DNA of 29,682 bases from Candidatus Pelagibacter sp. (GCA_012963775.1 DTVC01000022.1:1-29682); one strand, 5' to 3'; positions 11,735 to 24,455 are shown, counted from the stretch's first letter. Numbers and translations: made by a program. Notes: a model not told the origin generated them from the sequence alone.

Positions 11735-13685
11735 TCCTATTCTATTACCAAATATATTTGATTATCCGTTTACATATGATTCCTCGAATTTAGATCTTAA
11801 GCTTGGAGATTATGTAATAGTTCCATTTGGAAAAACCAAAATGACCGGATTAGTTTGGAATCAATTTGAAAAAAATCCTAAAAAAAAATTTTTAACAAGA
11901 AAAATTACAAAAAAACTAAATATTTCTTCATTAAATGTAAACACAATTAAATTTTTAAATTGGTTTTCAGAGTACAACATAGTTCCAAAAGGAATGTCAT
12001 TAAAATTACATTTATTAAGTAATGAAGCAATTGAAAGTCATTACGATAAAGAATATAGGGAATATAATTTAGTCAAAAAAACAAATAAAATTAGGCTTTC
12101 TGATGAACAGTCCAAATCTGCTAAAAAAATTATGGAGGCAGATGGTAAATTTAGAGTTCATGTTTTACAAGGGACAACTGGATCAGGAAAAACAATTGTT
12201 TATTTTAATTGTTTAAAAAAAAAAATTGAACAAGGATATCAGGGACTAATTTTATTGCCAGAAATTGTATTAACAAGCGAATTTCAAAGTAAATTTAAAG
12301 AATTTTTTGGTTTTGAAGCAGCTATATGGCATTCGGCAATTTCCAAAAAAAGAAAAAAAATAATTTGGAGTGGATTAGCAGCTGGAGAAATCAAAGTTAT
12401 TATTGGAGCTAGATCATCTTTATTTTTACCTTTTAAAAAATTAGGAATTATAATTGTTGATGAAGAACACGATCAATCTTTCAAACAGGATGAGGGAGTA
12501 ATTTATAATGCAAGAGATATGGCAATTTCAAGAGCGTCTTTTGAAAATATACCAATAAATTTAATTACTGCTGTTCCATCAATTGAAACTTTTGAGAATA
12601 TTAAAAAAGGCAAATACTCATATTCTAGATTATTTAAAAGATATAAAGATGCAAAATTACCAGAACACGAAATAATTAATTTAAACGAACATAAGTTATC
12701 TAGTTATTCATGGATTGCTTCGAAAACGATCGAAAAGGTTAAATTACATTTAAATAAAAAAGATCAAGTACTTTTTTTTCTAAATCGTAGGGGATTTTCT
12801 CCTTACGTACTTTGTAAAAAATGTTTAAAAGTTTATTCCTGTCCTAATTGTTCAATTAATTTAGTGTATCATAAAAATAAAAAAAATCTTCTTTGTCATT
12901 ACTGTGGTTATAAAACAGAATTAAAAAGAAGTTGTAATGATGGTAAAAATTGTGAATTTGTTTTTAGTGGGCCTGGTGTAGAAAGAATATTAGAGGAAGT
13001 AAAAAAAATATTTCCTGACAAAAAATCAATAATTTTTTCTAGTGACACAATGAATAAAAAATCTTCCTCTGAGATTTTAGATAAAATTAAAAATAATGAA
13101 GTTCAAATATTAATTGGAACACAGCTTATTTCAAAAGGTTTTCATTTTCCAAATTTAAACTGCATTGTGGTTATTGATGTTGATTTATCTACAGGAGGCC
13201 ATGATTTAAGAAGCGCAGAAAAAAATTTACAACTATATCATCAACTATCTGGTAGGGCAGGCAGAACAGGAAAACCTGCAACTATATATTTTCAAACATA
13301 TAATCTTAAATCTGATATGATTGCGCAAATTACAAATATTAATCCAAATATTTTTTTGGAAAAAGAATTAGAGATAAGAAAAATTAACAACCTCCCCCCT
13401 TTTGAGAGATTTGTGTCAATAATTTTAAGTGGGAAAAATGAAAAAAAACTAGAAAAAGAAGCGTATAAACTTAGAGATCATTTAGAAAAATATTTAAATG
13501 CAAGAATTTTAGGACCAGTGGGTGCGCCTATATATAAAATTAAGAAAAACTTTAGATACAGACTATTAATAAGATCCAAAAAAAATGTTCAAATTCAGAA
13601 GGATCTATCACTGAGTTTAAAAAATTTCAAATTTTCTTCAGGAATAAAACTAACAGTTGATGTTGACCCAATAAGCTTTAATTAA
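11727..13685 (+). CDS. priA: Primosomal replication protein N' (PriA helicase)
   Basis: A superfamily 2 helicase that reloads the replisome at stalled forks. The 652 residues are shorter than the roughly 730 of E. coli PriA. The N-terminal DNA-binding fold starts directly (PILLPNIFDYPFTYD), supporting the ATG at 11727 despite no visible Shine-Dalgarno sequence. Walker A is GTTGSGKT (149-156), and motif II is DEEHDQSF from residue 245. Motif III reads TAVPS (281-285), where SATPS is usual. The zinc-binding module has pairs C363/C366, C372/C375 and C390/C393, but the fourth pair is spaced C403-X5-C409 instead of the usual C-X2-C. Motifs V and VI are GTQLISKGFHFP and HQLSGRAGRTGKP. It sits between lpd and the atp operon; priA next to atpH is common in alphaproteobacteria. 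Confidence 0.95.
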   Translation: MKIPILLPNIFDYPFTYDSSNLDLKLGDYVIVPFGKTKMTGLVWNQFEKNPKKKFLTRKITKKLNISSLNVNTIKFLNWFSEYNIVPKGMSLKLHLLSNEAIESHYDKEYREYNLVKKTNKIRLSDEQSKSAKKIMEADGKFRVHVLQGTTGSGKTIVYFNCLKKKIEQGYQGLILLPEIVLTSEFQSKFKEFFGFEAAIWHSAISKKRKKIIWSGLAAGEIKVIIGARSSLFLPFKKLGIIIVDEEHDQSFKQDEGVIYNARDMAISRASFENIPINLITAVPSIETFENIKKGKYSYSRLFKRYKDAKLPEHEIINLNEHKLSSYSWIASKTIEKVKLHLNKKDQVLFFLNRRGFSPYVLCKKCLKVYSCPNCSINLVYHKNKKNLLCHYCGYKTELKRSCNDGKNCEFVFSGPGVERILEEVKKIFPDKKSIIFSSDTMNKKSSSEILDKIKNNEVQILIGTQLISKGFHFPNLNCIVVIDVDLSTGGHDLRSAEKNLQLYHQLSGRAGRTGKPATIYFQTYNLKSDMIAQITNINPNIFLEKELEIRKINNLPPFERFVSIILSGKNEKKLEKEAYKLRDHLEKYLNARILGPVGAPIYKIKKNFRYRLLIRSKKNVQIQKDLSLSLKNFKFSSGIKLTVDVDPISFN

Positions 13686-13704
13686 TCAAGTAAAATTAAC
13701 ATTT

Positions 13705-13733
13705 TTGACAAATGTGTCGCTTGAAGAGATAAT
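13705..13733 (+). promoter_or_regulatory. Predicted sigma-70 promoter of the atp operon
   Basis: A perfect TTGACA (13705-13710) is followed by a 17-base spacer and GATAAT (13728-13733), a one-mismatch -10 box. Transcription would start near 13740, leaving a leader of about 55 bases before the atpH TTG start. It lies in the 109-base gap after priA, the only gap upstream of the atp genes. Confidence 0.75.
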
Positions 13734-13782
13734 ATTCATATGTTAATTAACGAAAAATTTTTATAAATCTTCAAAATTTAAC

Positions 13783-13787
13783 AAGGA
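13783..13787 (+). promoter_or_regulatory. Ribosome binding site fixing the atpH TTG start
   Basis: AAGGA lies 7 bases upstream of TTG at 13795. It is one of the few clear Shine-Dalgarno sequences in the window, and it supports the TTG as the initiation codon because no ATG is available in this frame near the N-terminus. Confidence 0.7.
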
Positions 13788-13794
13788 TAGAAAA

Positions 13795-14352
13795 TTGAGC
13801 GACAAAAACAGTTTTTCAGTATCAGCTGTTAATAGCTATTCTCAAGCCCTATATGAACTAGCTAACGAAAGTAAATTCTTGAATAAAATTGAAGATCAGG
13901 TTGTAGCATTAATAAAATTAATATCGGAGAGTAATGATTTCAATTTATTAATTAAGGATCCTACAAATAAACAAGAAGATCAATTGAATATTATAAGTAT
14001 AATTTCTGAAAAATTTGAGTTTAATAATTTATTAAAAAAATTTTTATGCTTTTTAATTTTAAAAAGAAGACTATTTTATTTAGATAAAATCTTAAGAGAT
14101 TTTACATTAATTTGTTCAAAAAAACGTGGAGAAGTTGTTGCAAAATTAATTGCAGCTAAAGAACTTAACGATAGTGAAATAGATAAAATTAAAAACGAGC
14201 TTACCCAAAACTTTGGTTCAAATGTCAAATTAAATTATAAATATGATCCGAGTTTAATTGGTGGATTGATCATTCAAGTAGGAAGTGTTATGATAGATAC
14301 ATCCATCAAAAATAAATTACAGCAAATCGAAAATAAAATGATCGAGGCATAA
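13795..14352 (+). CDS. atpH: ATP synthase F1 delta subunit
   Basis: This subunit of the peripheral stalk joins F1 to the Fo b subunits. The 185-residue length is normal. The N-terminal helical domain has the family-typical SYSQALYELANE near residues 14-25, and the C-terminal segment DPSLIGGLIIQVGSVMIDTSIKNKL is the conserved OSCP/delta signature. Initiation is at TTG, supported by AAGGA seven bases upstream. The stop TAA directly precedes the atpA ATG. It is first in a five-gene F1 operon; no Fo genes (atpB, E, F) are here, as is usual for alphaproteobacteria, where Fo forms a separate operon. Confidence 0.95.
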   Translation: MSDKNSFSVSAVNSYSQALYELANESKFLNKIEDQVVALIKLISESNDFNLLIKDPTNKQEDQLNIISIISEKFEFNNLLKKFLCFLILKRRLFYLDKILRDFTLICSKKRGEVVAKLIAAKELNDSEIDKIKNELTQNFGSNVKLNYKYDPSLIGGLIIQVGSVMIDTSIKNKLQQIENKMIEA

Positions 14353-15888
14353 ATGGACATAAATCCTTCGGAAGTTACAAAAATATTAAAAGAACAAATA
14401 AAAAAATTTGGAGATAAAGCAGAAGTTTCAGAAGTAGGACAAGTTTTATCTGTTGGAGATGGAATAGCTAGAATTTACGGACTAGATAATGTTCAAGCGG
14501 GAGAAATGGTTGAATTTTCTGATGGCACAAAAGGAATGGCTTTAAATTTAGAAAAAGATAATGTTGGTGTTGTAATTTTTGGTGACGATAAAGCTATTAA
14601 AGAAGGCGATACTGTTAAAAGAACAGGTTCAATTGTTGATGTACCTGTTGGCAAAGAATTATTAGGGAGGGTTGTTGATGGGTTAGGAAATCCAATAGAT
14701 GGAAAAGGTGTATTAGATAAAGGATTAAAAAGAAACAGAGTTGAAGTTAAGGCACCCGGTATTATTCCAAGAAGATCAGTATCAGAACCAGTGCAGACTG
14801 GATTGAAAGCAATTGATATTTTGATTCCAATTGGAAGAGGTCAACGTGAATTAATTATTGGAGATAGACAAACTGGAAAAACAGCAGTTGCTATTGATAC
14901 AATTATTAATCAAAAAGAAATTAATCAGTCAGGAGATGAGAAACAAAAATTGTATTGTATATATGTAGCTATCGGTCAAAAAAGATCTACGGTTGCTCAA
15001 ATTGTAAAAACTTTAGAAGATGCTGGGTCTATGGAATATACAACTATTGTTGCCGCAACAGCTTCAGACCCTGCGCCATTACAATTTCTTGCTCCATATA
15101 CCGGATGTACAATTGGTGAATATTTTAGAGATAATGGCATGCATGCTTTAATTATTTATGATGATTTATCTAAACAGGCTGTAGCTTATAGACAAATGTC
15201 ACTTTTATTAAGAAGACCACCAGGACGAGAAGCTTATCCTGGAGATGTTTTTTATTTACATAGTAGATTGTTAGAGAGAGCTGCAAAATTAAATGATGAA
15301 AATGGTGGTGGATCTTTAACAGCTTTACCAATTATTGAGACTCAGGCTGGAGATGTGTCAGCTTATATTCCAACAAATGTTATTTCAATTACTGATGGTC
15401 AAATTTTTCTTGAAACAGAGTTATTTAACCAAGGAATTAGACCAGCTGTGAATGTTGGTTTGTCTGTTTCAAGAGTTGGTTCAGCAGCACAAACAAAAGC
15501 AATGAAGAAAGTTGCAGGATCAATAAAATTAGAGCTTGCTCAATACCGAGAAATGGCAGCTTTTGCACAATTTGGTTCAGATTTGGATGCTTCTACTCAA
15601 AAATTATTGAATAGAGGTTCAAAATTAACCGAATTATTAAAACAAAAGCAATATTCACCAATGTCTGTAGCCGAACAAGTAGTTAGCGTATTTTGTGGTG
15701 TTAAGGGTTATTTAGACGATATTGAATTAAAAGATATAAGTGAATTTGAAAATAAAATTTTAGCTAAGTGTAATTCTGAGAATCCTGAAATTTTAAATAC
15801 AATTAAAAAAACTGGAAAACTAGAAGAAGAAACTGAAAAATTACTTTCAAAAATAATCGGAGAATTGAAAAAAAATTTTAAATCTTAA
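14353..15888 (+). CDS. atpA: ATP synthase F1 alpha subunit
   Basis: The regulatory nucleotide-binding subunit of F1, three copies alternating with beta. Its 511 residues are normal. The N-terminal beta-barrel spans about 25-95. Walker A is GDRQTGKT at 170-177, and [38 protein letters not shown] sequence in the centre (read as [12 protein letters not shown], then [15 protein letters not shown]) includes Walker B. The family signature [17 protein letters not shown] lies near residues 365-381. There is no spacer to atpH and 3 bases to atpG. Confidence 0.98.
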   Translation: MDINPSEVTKILKEQIKKFGDKAEVSEVGQVLSVGDGIARIYGLDNVQAGEMVEFSDGTKGMALNLEKDNVGVVIFGDDKAIKEGDTVKRTGSIVDVPVGKELLGRVVDGLGNPIDGKGVLDKGLKRNRVEVKAPGIIPRRSVSEPVQTGLKAIDILIPIGRGQRELIIGDRQTGKTAVAIDTIINQKEINQSGDEKQKLYCIYVAIGQKRSTVAQIVKTLEDAGSMEYTTIVAATASDPAPLQFLAPYTGCTIGEYFRDNGMHALIIYDDLSKQAVAYRQMSLLLRRPPGREAYPGDVFYLHSRLLERAAKLNDENGGGSLTALPIIETQAGDVSAYIPTNVISITDGQIFLETELFNQGIRPAVNVGLSVSRVGSAAQTKAMKKVAGSIKLELAQYREMAAFAQFGSDLDASTQKLLNRGSKLTELLKQKQYSPMSVAEQVVSVFCGVKGYLDDIELKDISEFENKILAKCNSENPEILNTIKKTGKLEEETEKLLSKIIGELKKNFKS

Positions 15889-15891
15889 TAT

Positions 15892-16767
15892 ATGCCAAGT
15901 TTAGATGATCTTAGAAAAAGAATTAAAAGTATTAAATCAACGCAAAAAATTACAAAGGCTATGAAAATGGTAGCAGCTGCAAAATTAAGAAAAGCCCAAG
16001 AGAATGCAGAAAAAGGAAGACCTTATTCAGAAAAAATGAACAACATAATATTAAATTTATCAAACAACATAAGAGACAAGGAAAATGCACCTAAGCTACT
16101 AACGGGCACAGGTACCGATAAAGTTCATTTATGTGCTGTATTAACCGCTGATAGAGGTTTATGCGGAGGGTTTAATTCAAACATAGTAAAAAAGGCAAGA
16201 TCTTTCTTTGATAAAATAATAGCAGAAGGAAAAAATCTAAAAATTATTACTGTAGGATCCAAAGGTTACGATCAATTGAAAAGAATTTATGGTAATCAAA
16301 TAATTGATAAAATTTCTTTTAAAGATTCAAAAATTGCAAATTATCTAGATGCTGAAATTGTTGGAAAAAAAATTATTGAATTATTTAGAAAAAATGAATT
16401 TGATGTTTGTACAATTTTTTATAATCAATTTAAAAATGTGATAACACAAATTCCTCAAGCTCAACAATTAATTCCTTTAAAATCTAGTGAAGTTAAAGAA
16501 AATTCTTTAGAAGATAACTATGAGTTTGAACCTGAGGAAGATGAAATTTTGTCAAATTTATTGCCAAAAAATATTTCAACACAAATATTTAAAGCAATGT
16601 TAGAAAATTCTGCTAGTGAACAAGGTTCTAGAATGACTGCTATGGATAATGCAACTCGAAATGCTGGCGAATTAGTCGACAAATTAACTATTCATTATAA
16701 TAGAAGTAGACAAGCGGCTATTACAAAAGAATTAATTGAAATAATATCAGGAGCTGAAAGTTTATAA
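15892..16767 (+). CDS. atpG: ATP synthase F1 gamma subunit
   Basis: The rotor shaft of F1 transmitting proton-driven rotation to the catalytic beta subunits. The protein has 291 residues. The N-terminal helix begins MPSLDDLRKRIKSIKSTQKITKAMKMV-like (positions 1-27) and ends in AAAKLRKAQ. The central domain has DRGLCGGFN. The C-terminal helix carries AMDNATRNAGELVDKL and ends in AAITKELIEIISGAESL. N- and C-terminal helices form the coiled-coil axle. The gene is three bases after atpA and three before atpD. Confidence 0.97.
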   Translation: MPSLDDLRKRIKSIKSTQKITKAMKMVAAAKLRKAQENAEKGRPYSEKMNNIILNLSNNIRDKENAPKLLTGTGTDKVHLCAVLTADRGLCGGFNSNIVKKARSFFDKIIAEGKNLKIITVGSKGYDQLKRIYGNQIIDKISFKDSKIANYLDAEIVGKKIIELFRKNEFDVCTIFYNQFKNVITQIPQAQQLIPLKSSEVKENSLEDNYEFEPEEDEILSNLLPKNISTQIFKAMLENSASEQGSRMTAMDNATRNAGELVDKLTIHYNRSRQAAITKELIEIISGAESL

Positions 16768-18191
<1,424 letters not shown>

Positions 18192-18192
<1 letters not shown>

Positions 18193-18593
18193 TGAGCAAT
18201 GTTTTTAAAGTTGAAATAATAAATCCTGAAAAATCTTTTTTATCAAAAGAAGATGTAGTAGAAGTAGTCGTTCCTGCTTTTGAAGGAGATATGGGAATTT
18301 TAAAAGATCATATATCTATAATATCTTTTTTAAAACCAGGTTTAGTAAAGGTTATTGGCACGACCTCTGGTGATGAAACTTATTATGTTGAAGATGGTAT
18401 AATAGAATTTAAAAATAATTGTTTATCAATACTAACAAGTAATATTTTTGATATTAAAAAAATAGATAAAAATAAAGTTAGAGATATTTTGGCTGAAGCC
18501 GAAAAAGAATCTCAAAATCAAGAAATTTCTGATGAAGCAAAATATTTAGTTGATCATAAAATTGAAGTTTTAAAATCTTTAACTCTAAATTAA
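18192..18593 (+). CDS. atpC: ATP synthase F1 epsilon subunit
   Basis: This small rotor subunit couples gamma to the c-ring and in many bacteria inhibits ATP hydrolysis. Its 133 residues comprise an N-terminal beta-sandwich (about 1-85, with EVVVPAFEGDMGILKDH, the conserved turn of the family) and a C-terminal helical part. It overlaps atpD by one base. It ends tail to tail with rppH: the two genes share the four bases 18590-18593, so their stop codons overlap and no room is left for a terminator. Confidence 0.93.
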
Positions 18594-19066
18594 TCTAATA
18601 TTTTTTTTATTTCAGACTTAACTTGTTGATAAACTTTAAGTTTAAAATTTACTGCTATTTTAGTTAGGTCTTCCAAATCTATCCATTTCCAATCTAAAAA
18701 TTCAGGATGCTTAGTTTTTATGTTAATTTCCGATTCATCTCCAATAAACCTCATAATAAACCATTTTTGTTTTTGACCTTTAAATTTACCCTTCCAAATA
18801 ATACCGATTAAGTGATCAGGCAAAACATATGTGAATTTATCTTGAATTTCTTCAATCAGTTTTACACTAACAATGCTAGTTTCTTCTTTTAATTCTCTTA
18901 AGGCAGCAGTATAAAATGTTTCATTTTTATCAACACCACCTTGTGGCATCTGCCAAAAATTTTTTGGATTGTCTATTCGTTTTGCAACAAAAACTTTATT
19001 TTCACTATTTAATAAAACTATTCCCACTCCATTTCTTAATGGAAGTTTTTCATATTTTTTATCCAT
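18590..19066 (-). CDS. rppH: RNA pyrophosphohydrolase (Nudix)
   Basis: This enzyme removes pyrophosphate from the 5' triphosphate end of mRNA, starting decay; it could also act on dinucleoside polyphosphates. The Nudix box runs GGVDKNETFYTAALRELKEE followed by TSI; it fits GX5EX7REXXEEXXU except that the usual Gly after EEX is Ser. The N-terminal LPLRNGVGIVLLN and the tryptophan-rich middle (KWFIMRFIGDE, FLDWKWIDLEDL) match RppH. I chose the ATG at 19066, giving 158 residues. A longer frame to 19084 would need a TTG and adds an atypical MLLNFL. The ATG overlaps the end of ctpA by 8 bases, so it is probably co-transcribed with it. Confidence 0.9.
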   Translation of the reverse strand: MDKKYEKLPLRNGVGIVLLNSENKVFVAKRIDNPKNFWQMPQGGVDKNETFYTAALRELKEETSIVSVKLIEEIQDKFTYVLPDHLIGIIWKGKFKGQKQKWFIMRFIGDESEINIKTKHPEFLDWKWIDLEDLTKIAVNFKLKVYQQVKSEIKKILD

Positions 19067-20201
19067 TAAGAAGTTTAATAGCAAAATCTAGCTGATTATC
19101 TGTCTTAGTATTCATTCTAAAATCTTCTGAACTTTCAGCTATTTCAATATCTGGAGTAATACCAACTTCAGAAATTGATTTACCAGAAGGCAAATAATAT
19201 TTTGAAATAGTTAATCTGATTGCTCCCTTGTTCTTTAGGGGAATAATTGATTGAACAGAACCTTTACCAAATGATTTTTCACCAATTAAAATTGCTCTTT
19301 TATGGTCCTTTAACGCTCCTGCAACTATTTCTGCGGCAGAAGCTGAACCATAATTAATTAAAACTATTAAGGTTTCGCCATCAATTATATCACCTTTGCG
19401 CGCAAACCATTTTCTATTTTCTTTTTTTTTTCTACTTTTGGTAGATACAATTTCTCCATTATTTAAGAAAAAATCAGATATTTTAATTGCTTGAGATAAA
19501 AGTCCACCAGGATTATTTCTTAAGTCTAAAATATATTTTTCAATTTTTTTATTTTGTCTCAGTTCTTTAATTTTTTCTTTAATTTGATCTGCACTATTTT
19601 CATTAAATGAAGTTAATCTTATATAACCCACTGTATCTTCAATAATTTTTGATTTAACTGACTCAATTTTAATTATTTCTCTAGTAATATTAAATATTAT
19701 TGCCTTTTTTACACCTCGTCTCCTTACGGTGATTTTGATTGTAGATCCTACAGGTCCTCTCATTAATTCAACCGCTTCAGTTAAAGTTTTACCTTGCACT
19801 TGAATATCATTAATTTTGACAATGTAATCTCCAGCTTTAACACCTGCTTCTTCAGCAGGAGTATTGTCGATAGGAGAAATTACTTTCACTACTCCAAATT
19901 CCATACCAACTTCGATACCTAGACCGCCAAATTCTCCACTAGTTTCAGTTAGCATTTCTTTAAAAATTTCTGGGGACATATAAGCTGAATAAGGATCTAA
20001 AGATTGGAGAACACCATTGATAGCAGCATCCATAGCTTCACTATGATCTATTTCTTCAACATATTCATTATTTACTTTATCTAAAACTTCACTAAACAAA
20101 TCTATTTTATCGTAAATACTTTCTTCGTTTGCAGAAAAACTTAAATTAGAAAAAAAAAGGGATAAAAAAATTATAAAAAATAAATTAAAATTATTTTTCA
20201 T
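19059..20201 (-). CDS. ctpA: Secreted C-terminal processing protease, S41 family
   Basis: A periplasmic serine protease of the CtpA/Prc type that trims protein C-termini and, in relatives, controls cell-wall hydrolases. A signal peptide is visible (KNNF then a Leu/Phe-rich core, with SFSA cleavage region near residues 20-24). The PDZ domain spans about 93-165 (GGLGIEVG, AGDYIVKINDIQV), and the protease core about 185-350. The catalytic dyad is S288 in GSASAAE and K313 in SFGKGSVQ, spaced 25 residues apart as in Prc. Its 380 residues are near the lower end for CtpA proteins. The ATG overlaps the rsfS stop by four bases (ATGA). In many alphaproteobacteria rlmH and an EnvC-like gene lie between rsfS and ctpA; both are absent here. 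Confidence 0.93.
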   Translation of the reverse strand: MKNNFNLFFIIFLSLFFSNLSFSANEESIYDKIDLFSEVLDKVNNEYVEEIDHSEAMDAAINGVLQSLDPYSAYMSPEIFKEMLTETSGEFGGLGIEVGMEFGVVKVISPIDNTPAEEAGVKAGDYIVKINDIQVQGKTLTEAVELMRGPVGSTIKITVRRRGVKKAIIFNITREIIKIESVKSKIIEDTVGYIRLTSFNENSADQIKEKIKELRQNKKIEKYILDLRNNPGGLLSQAIKISDFFLNNGEIVSTKSRKKKENRKWFARKGDIIDGETLIVLINYGSASAAEIVAGALKDHKRAILIGEKSFGKGSVQSIIPLKNKGAIRLTISKYYLPSGKSISEVGITPDIEIAESSEDFRMNTKTDNQLDFAIKLLNG

Positions 20202-20548
20202 ATTATTACCTTTTCATTTGGTATTAGTTCAGACCACATTTTTTCTAATTCATAAAATTTTCTTTTTTCTGGATTAAAAATGTGAACAATCAAATCTATT
20301 CCATCGATTAGCTTCCAGTCTTTGCTATCTTTACCTTCTATTTTACAGTTTATGATACCATTGTTTCTAAACTGTTCCAAAACTTGCTCAGAAAGAGCTT
20401 GAATATGTCGCGAAGATGTGCCACTTGCAATGATCATATAATCGGCCATCGAGGACTTATTTGCAAGATCAATAGATATAACATCTAGAGCTTTGTTCGA
20501 ATCTAATGTGTTTAGAATAATTTTTTTTAGATTCAAAATTTTATCCAT
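20198..20548 (-). CDS. rsfS: Ribosomal silencing factor RsfS
   Basis: This factor binds ribosomal protein L14 and blocks subunit joining in slow growth. Its 116 residues match the DUF143/Iojap family: VISIDLANKSSMADYMIIAS near residues 23-42, GTSSRHIQALSEQV, then GKDSKDWKLIDGIDLIVHIF and a C-terminal Tyr-Leu-Trp region (FYELEKMW). It lies 17 bases after nadD and overlaps ctpA by four bases. The adjacency of nadD and rsfS is common across bacteria and supports both calls. Confidence 0.94.
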   Translation of the reverse strand: MDKILNLKKIILNTLDSNKALDVISIDLANKSSMADYMIIASGTSSRHIQALSEQVLEQFRNNGIINCKIEGKDSKDWKLIDGIDLIVHIFNPEKRKFYELEKMWSELIPNEKVII

Positions 20549-20565
20549 TAATTAGTTTAAGTTTA

Positions 20566-21093
20566 TCAAATTTTTCTTAATTGAGAAGAAGAAATATTTA
20601 CCTTCTTAAAGTTAATAAATTCTAAACTTTTTTTATTAAATTTTTTATAAGCAATAGATTTTAGCGATTTTGCTTTGTAGCGACTTCTATCAAAAACTAA
20701 TATTTGACATATAGAAGCTATTTTTTTCCATTTGTGCCACTTATGAAAGTTAACTAGATTGTCTGCACCCATAATAAAATAATATTCTGTATATTTGTTT
20801 TTTTTCCTAAGGTAACTTATTAAATCTACAGTTCTGTTTGATTTTAATTTATTTTCAATAAAATAAATTTTAATAAAATTATTTTTTTTATTTAATTTTT
20901 TTGCAAATTTTATTCTTTGTTTTAAGCTCATATTACTTTTTTCTTTAAAAGGATTTTTTTTTGTGATTGCCCAAATTACTTTATTTAAATCAAATTTTTT
21001 TTTAGCTTCTAAAGATATTTTAATATGTCCCTTATGTGCTGGATCAAAAGTACCACCAAGAATACCAATTTTATTTTTTTTTAAATTTTTCAA
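20566..21093 (-). CDS. nadD: Nicotinate-nucleotide adenylyltransferase
   Basis: Transfers AMP from ATP to nicotinate mononucleotide in NAD synthesis. The nucleotidyltransferase motif GILGGTFDPAHKGH has the H20-X-G-H23 signature; MGADNLVNFHKWHKW and the C-terminal SSSQLR (the SSTXIR-type ATP contact) also match. The start is a TTG one base after the proA stop; no ATG or GTG precedes the conserved motif. The protein ends 175 residues in, immediately after SSSQLRKI, lacking the roughly 20-25 residue tail seen in E. coli-type NadD; only 17 bases separate it from rsfS, so no lost tail is encoded nearby. The usual catalytic residues are present, so I expect an active enzyme. Confidence 0.9.
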   Translation of the reverse strand: MKNLKKNKIGILGGTFDPAHKGHIKISLEAKKKFDLNKVIWAITKKNPFKEKSNMSLKQRIKFAKKLNKKNNFIKIYFIENKLKSNRTVDLISYLRKKNKYTEYYFIMGADNLVNFHKWHKWKKIASICQILVFDRSRYKAKSLKSIAYKKFNKKSLEFINFKKVNISSSQLRKI

Positions 21094-21094
21094 T

Positions 21095-22345
21095 TTATTT
21101 TCTAATTTGACCTTTTCCTAAAACTTCATATTTATAAGAAATCAATTGATTTAAACCAACAGGACCTCTTGGAGGTAACTTGTTTGTCGAAATTCCTACT
21201 TCGCCACCAAATCCAAATTCTCCACCATCAGCAAATTGTGTTGAAGCATTGTGTATGGCAATTGAACTATTGATTTTTTTTAAAAATATTCCAGCATTTT
21301 TTTTGTTTTTGGTGATTATACAATCAGTATGCATAGTACCATATTTATTCACATGGCTTATTGCCTGATCCAAATTACTAACACTTTTAACAGAAATTTT
21401 TGCTGATAAATATTCAGTTGACCAATCTTTTTCTTTAGCAAGATTTGATTTTCCTTTGTAATGACGCCTAATAGTTTTGTCGGCATAAATTTTACAATTA
21501 TTTTTTTCTAAATTATTTAATATTGGATTGCAAAATTTTTTAACTATTTTTTTGTGCATCAATACGGTTTCTGTTGCACCACAAATACTAGTGTTTCTTA
21601 GTTTTGCATTATGAACTACTTTTGTTGCCATATTCAAATCTGCATCTTTATCGATATAAGTATGACAAATTCCTTCTAAATGACCAATTATTGGAACTGA
21701 AGAAAACTCTTGAACTTTTTTGACCAATGTTTTTCCACCTCTTGGAATAATTACATCAATATATTTTCCCATCTTTGAGAGCATAAAATCCACAATTTTT
21801 CTATCCCTTTTATTGATAAATTGTACGTAGTTTGGATCCACTTTATTTTCTTTAAGTGCTGTTCTAAATAAATTAGCTAAAATTTTGTTTGTATTGAAAG
21901 CTTCAGAACCACCTCTTAAAATTACAGCATTTCCAGATTTAAAACATAAACTTGAAGCATCAGAAGTTACGTTTGGTCTGCTTTCATAAATTATACCTAT
22001 AACACCTATAGGTATAGAAATTTTTTTAATTATAAGTCCATTAGGCCTTCTCCATTTATGCAGAGTAACATCAATAGGATCTTTAAGTTTTGAAATATTT
22101 CTTATTGCTGATTGTATTCCTTTAAGCTTCACTGAATTTAATAATAATCTATCTATTAAATTTTCTTTTAATTTTCTTTTAATTGCTAAATTAATATCTT
22201 TATTATTTTCTTTTGTGATTAATTTTTTTTCTTTCTCAATTAAAAAAACAAATTTATCTAAAACTTTGTTTTTTGTTTTATTGTCAATCATATTTTTAAA
22301 AGCAACTTGAGACTTTTTTCCAAGAGAATTTAAGTAATTTATCAT
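21095..22345 (-). CDS. proA: Glutamate-5-semialdehyde dehydrogenase (gamma-glutamyl phosphate reductase)
   Basis: The second step of proline synthesis, reducing gamma-glutamyl phosphate with NADPH. Its 416 residues are the normal length. Family blocks are IPIGVIGIIYESRPNVTSDA (about 111-130), KSGNAVILRGGSEA, VIIPRGGKTLV and the catalytic C255 in NTSICGATET. The C-terminal FGFGGEVGISTNKLPPRGPVG is diagnostic. It follows proB with no spacer and precedes nadD by one base. Confidence 0.97.
   Translation of the reverse strand: MINYLNSLGKKSQVAFKNMIDNKTKNKVLDKFVFLIEKEKKLITKENNKDINLAIKRKLKENLIDRLLLNSVKLKGIQSAIRNISKLKDPIDVTLHKWRRPNGLIIKKISIPIGVIGIIYESRPNVTSDASSLCFKSGNAVILRGGSEAFNTNKILANLFRTALKENKVDPNYVQFINKRDRKIVDFMLSKMGKYIDVIIPRGGKTLVKKVQEFSSVPIIGHLEGICHTYIDKDADLNMATKVVHNAKLRNTSICGATETVLMHKKIVKKFCNPILNNLEKNNCKIYADKTIRRHYKGKSNLAKEKDWSTEYLSAKISVKSVSNLDQAISHVNKYGTMHTDCIITKNKKNAGIFLKKINSSIAIHNASTQFADGGEFGFGGEVGISTNKLPPRGPVGLNQLISYKYEVLGKGQIRK

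Positions 22346-24455
<2,110 letters not shown>

Noticed and set aside
19064..19084. Longer RppH start at a TTG (19084)
   Set aside because: The ATG at 19066 gives an N-terminus like other RppH proteins and a normal short overlap with ctpA.
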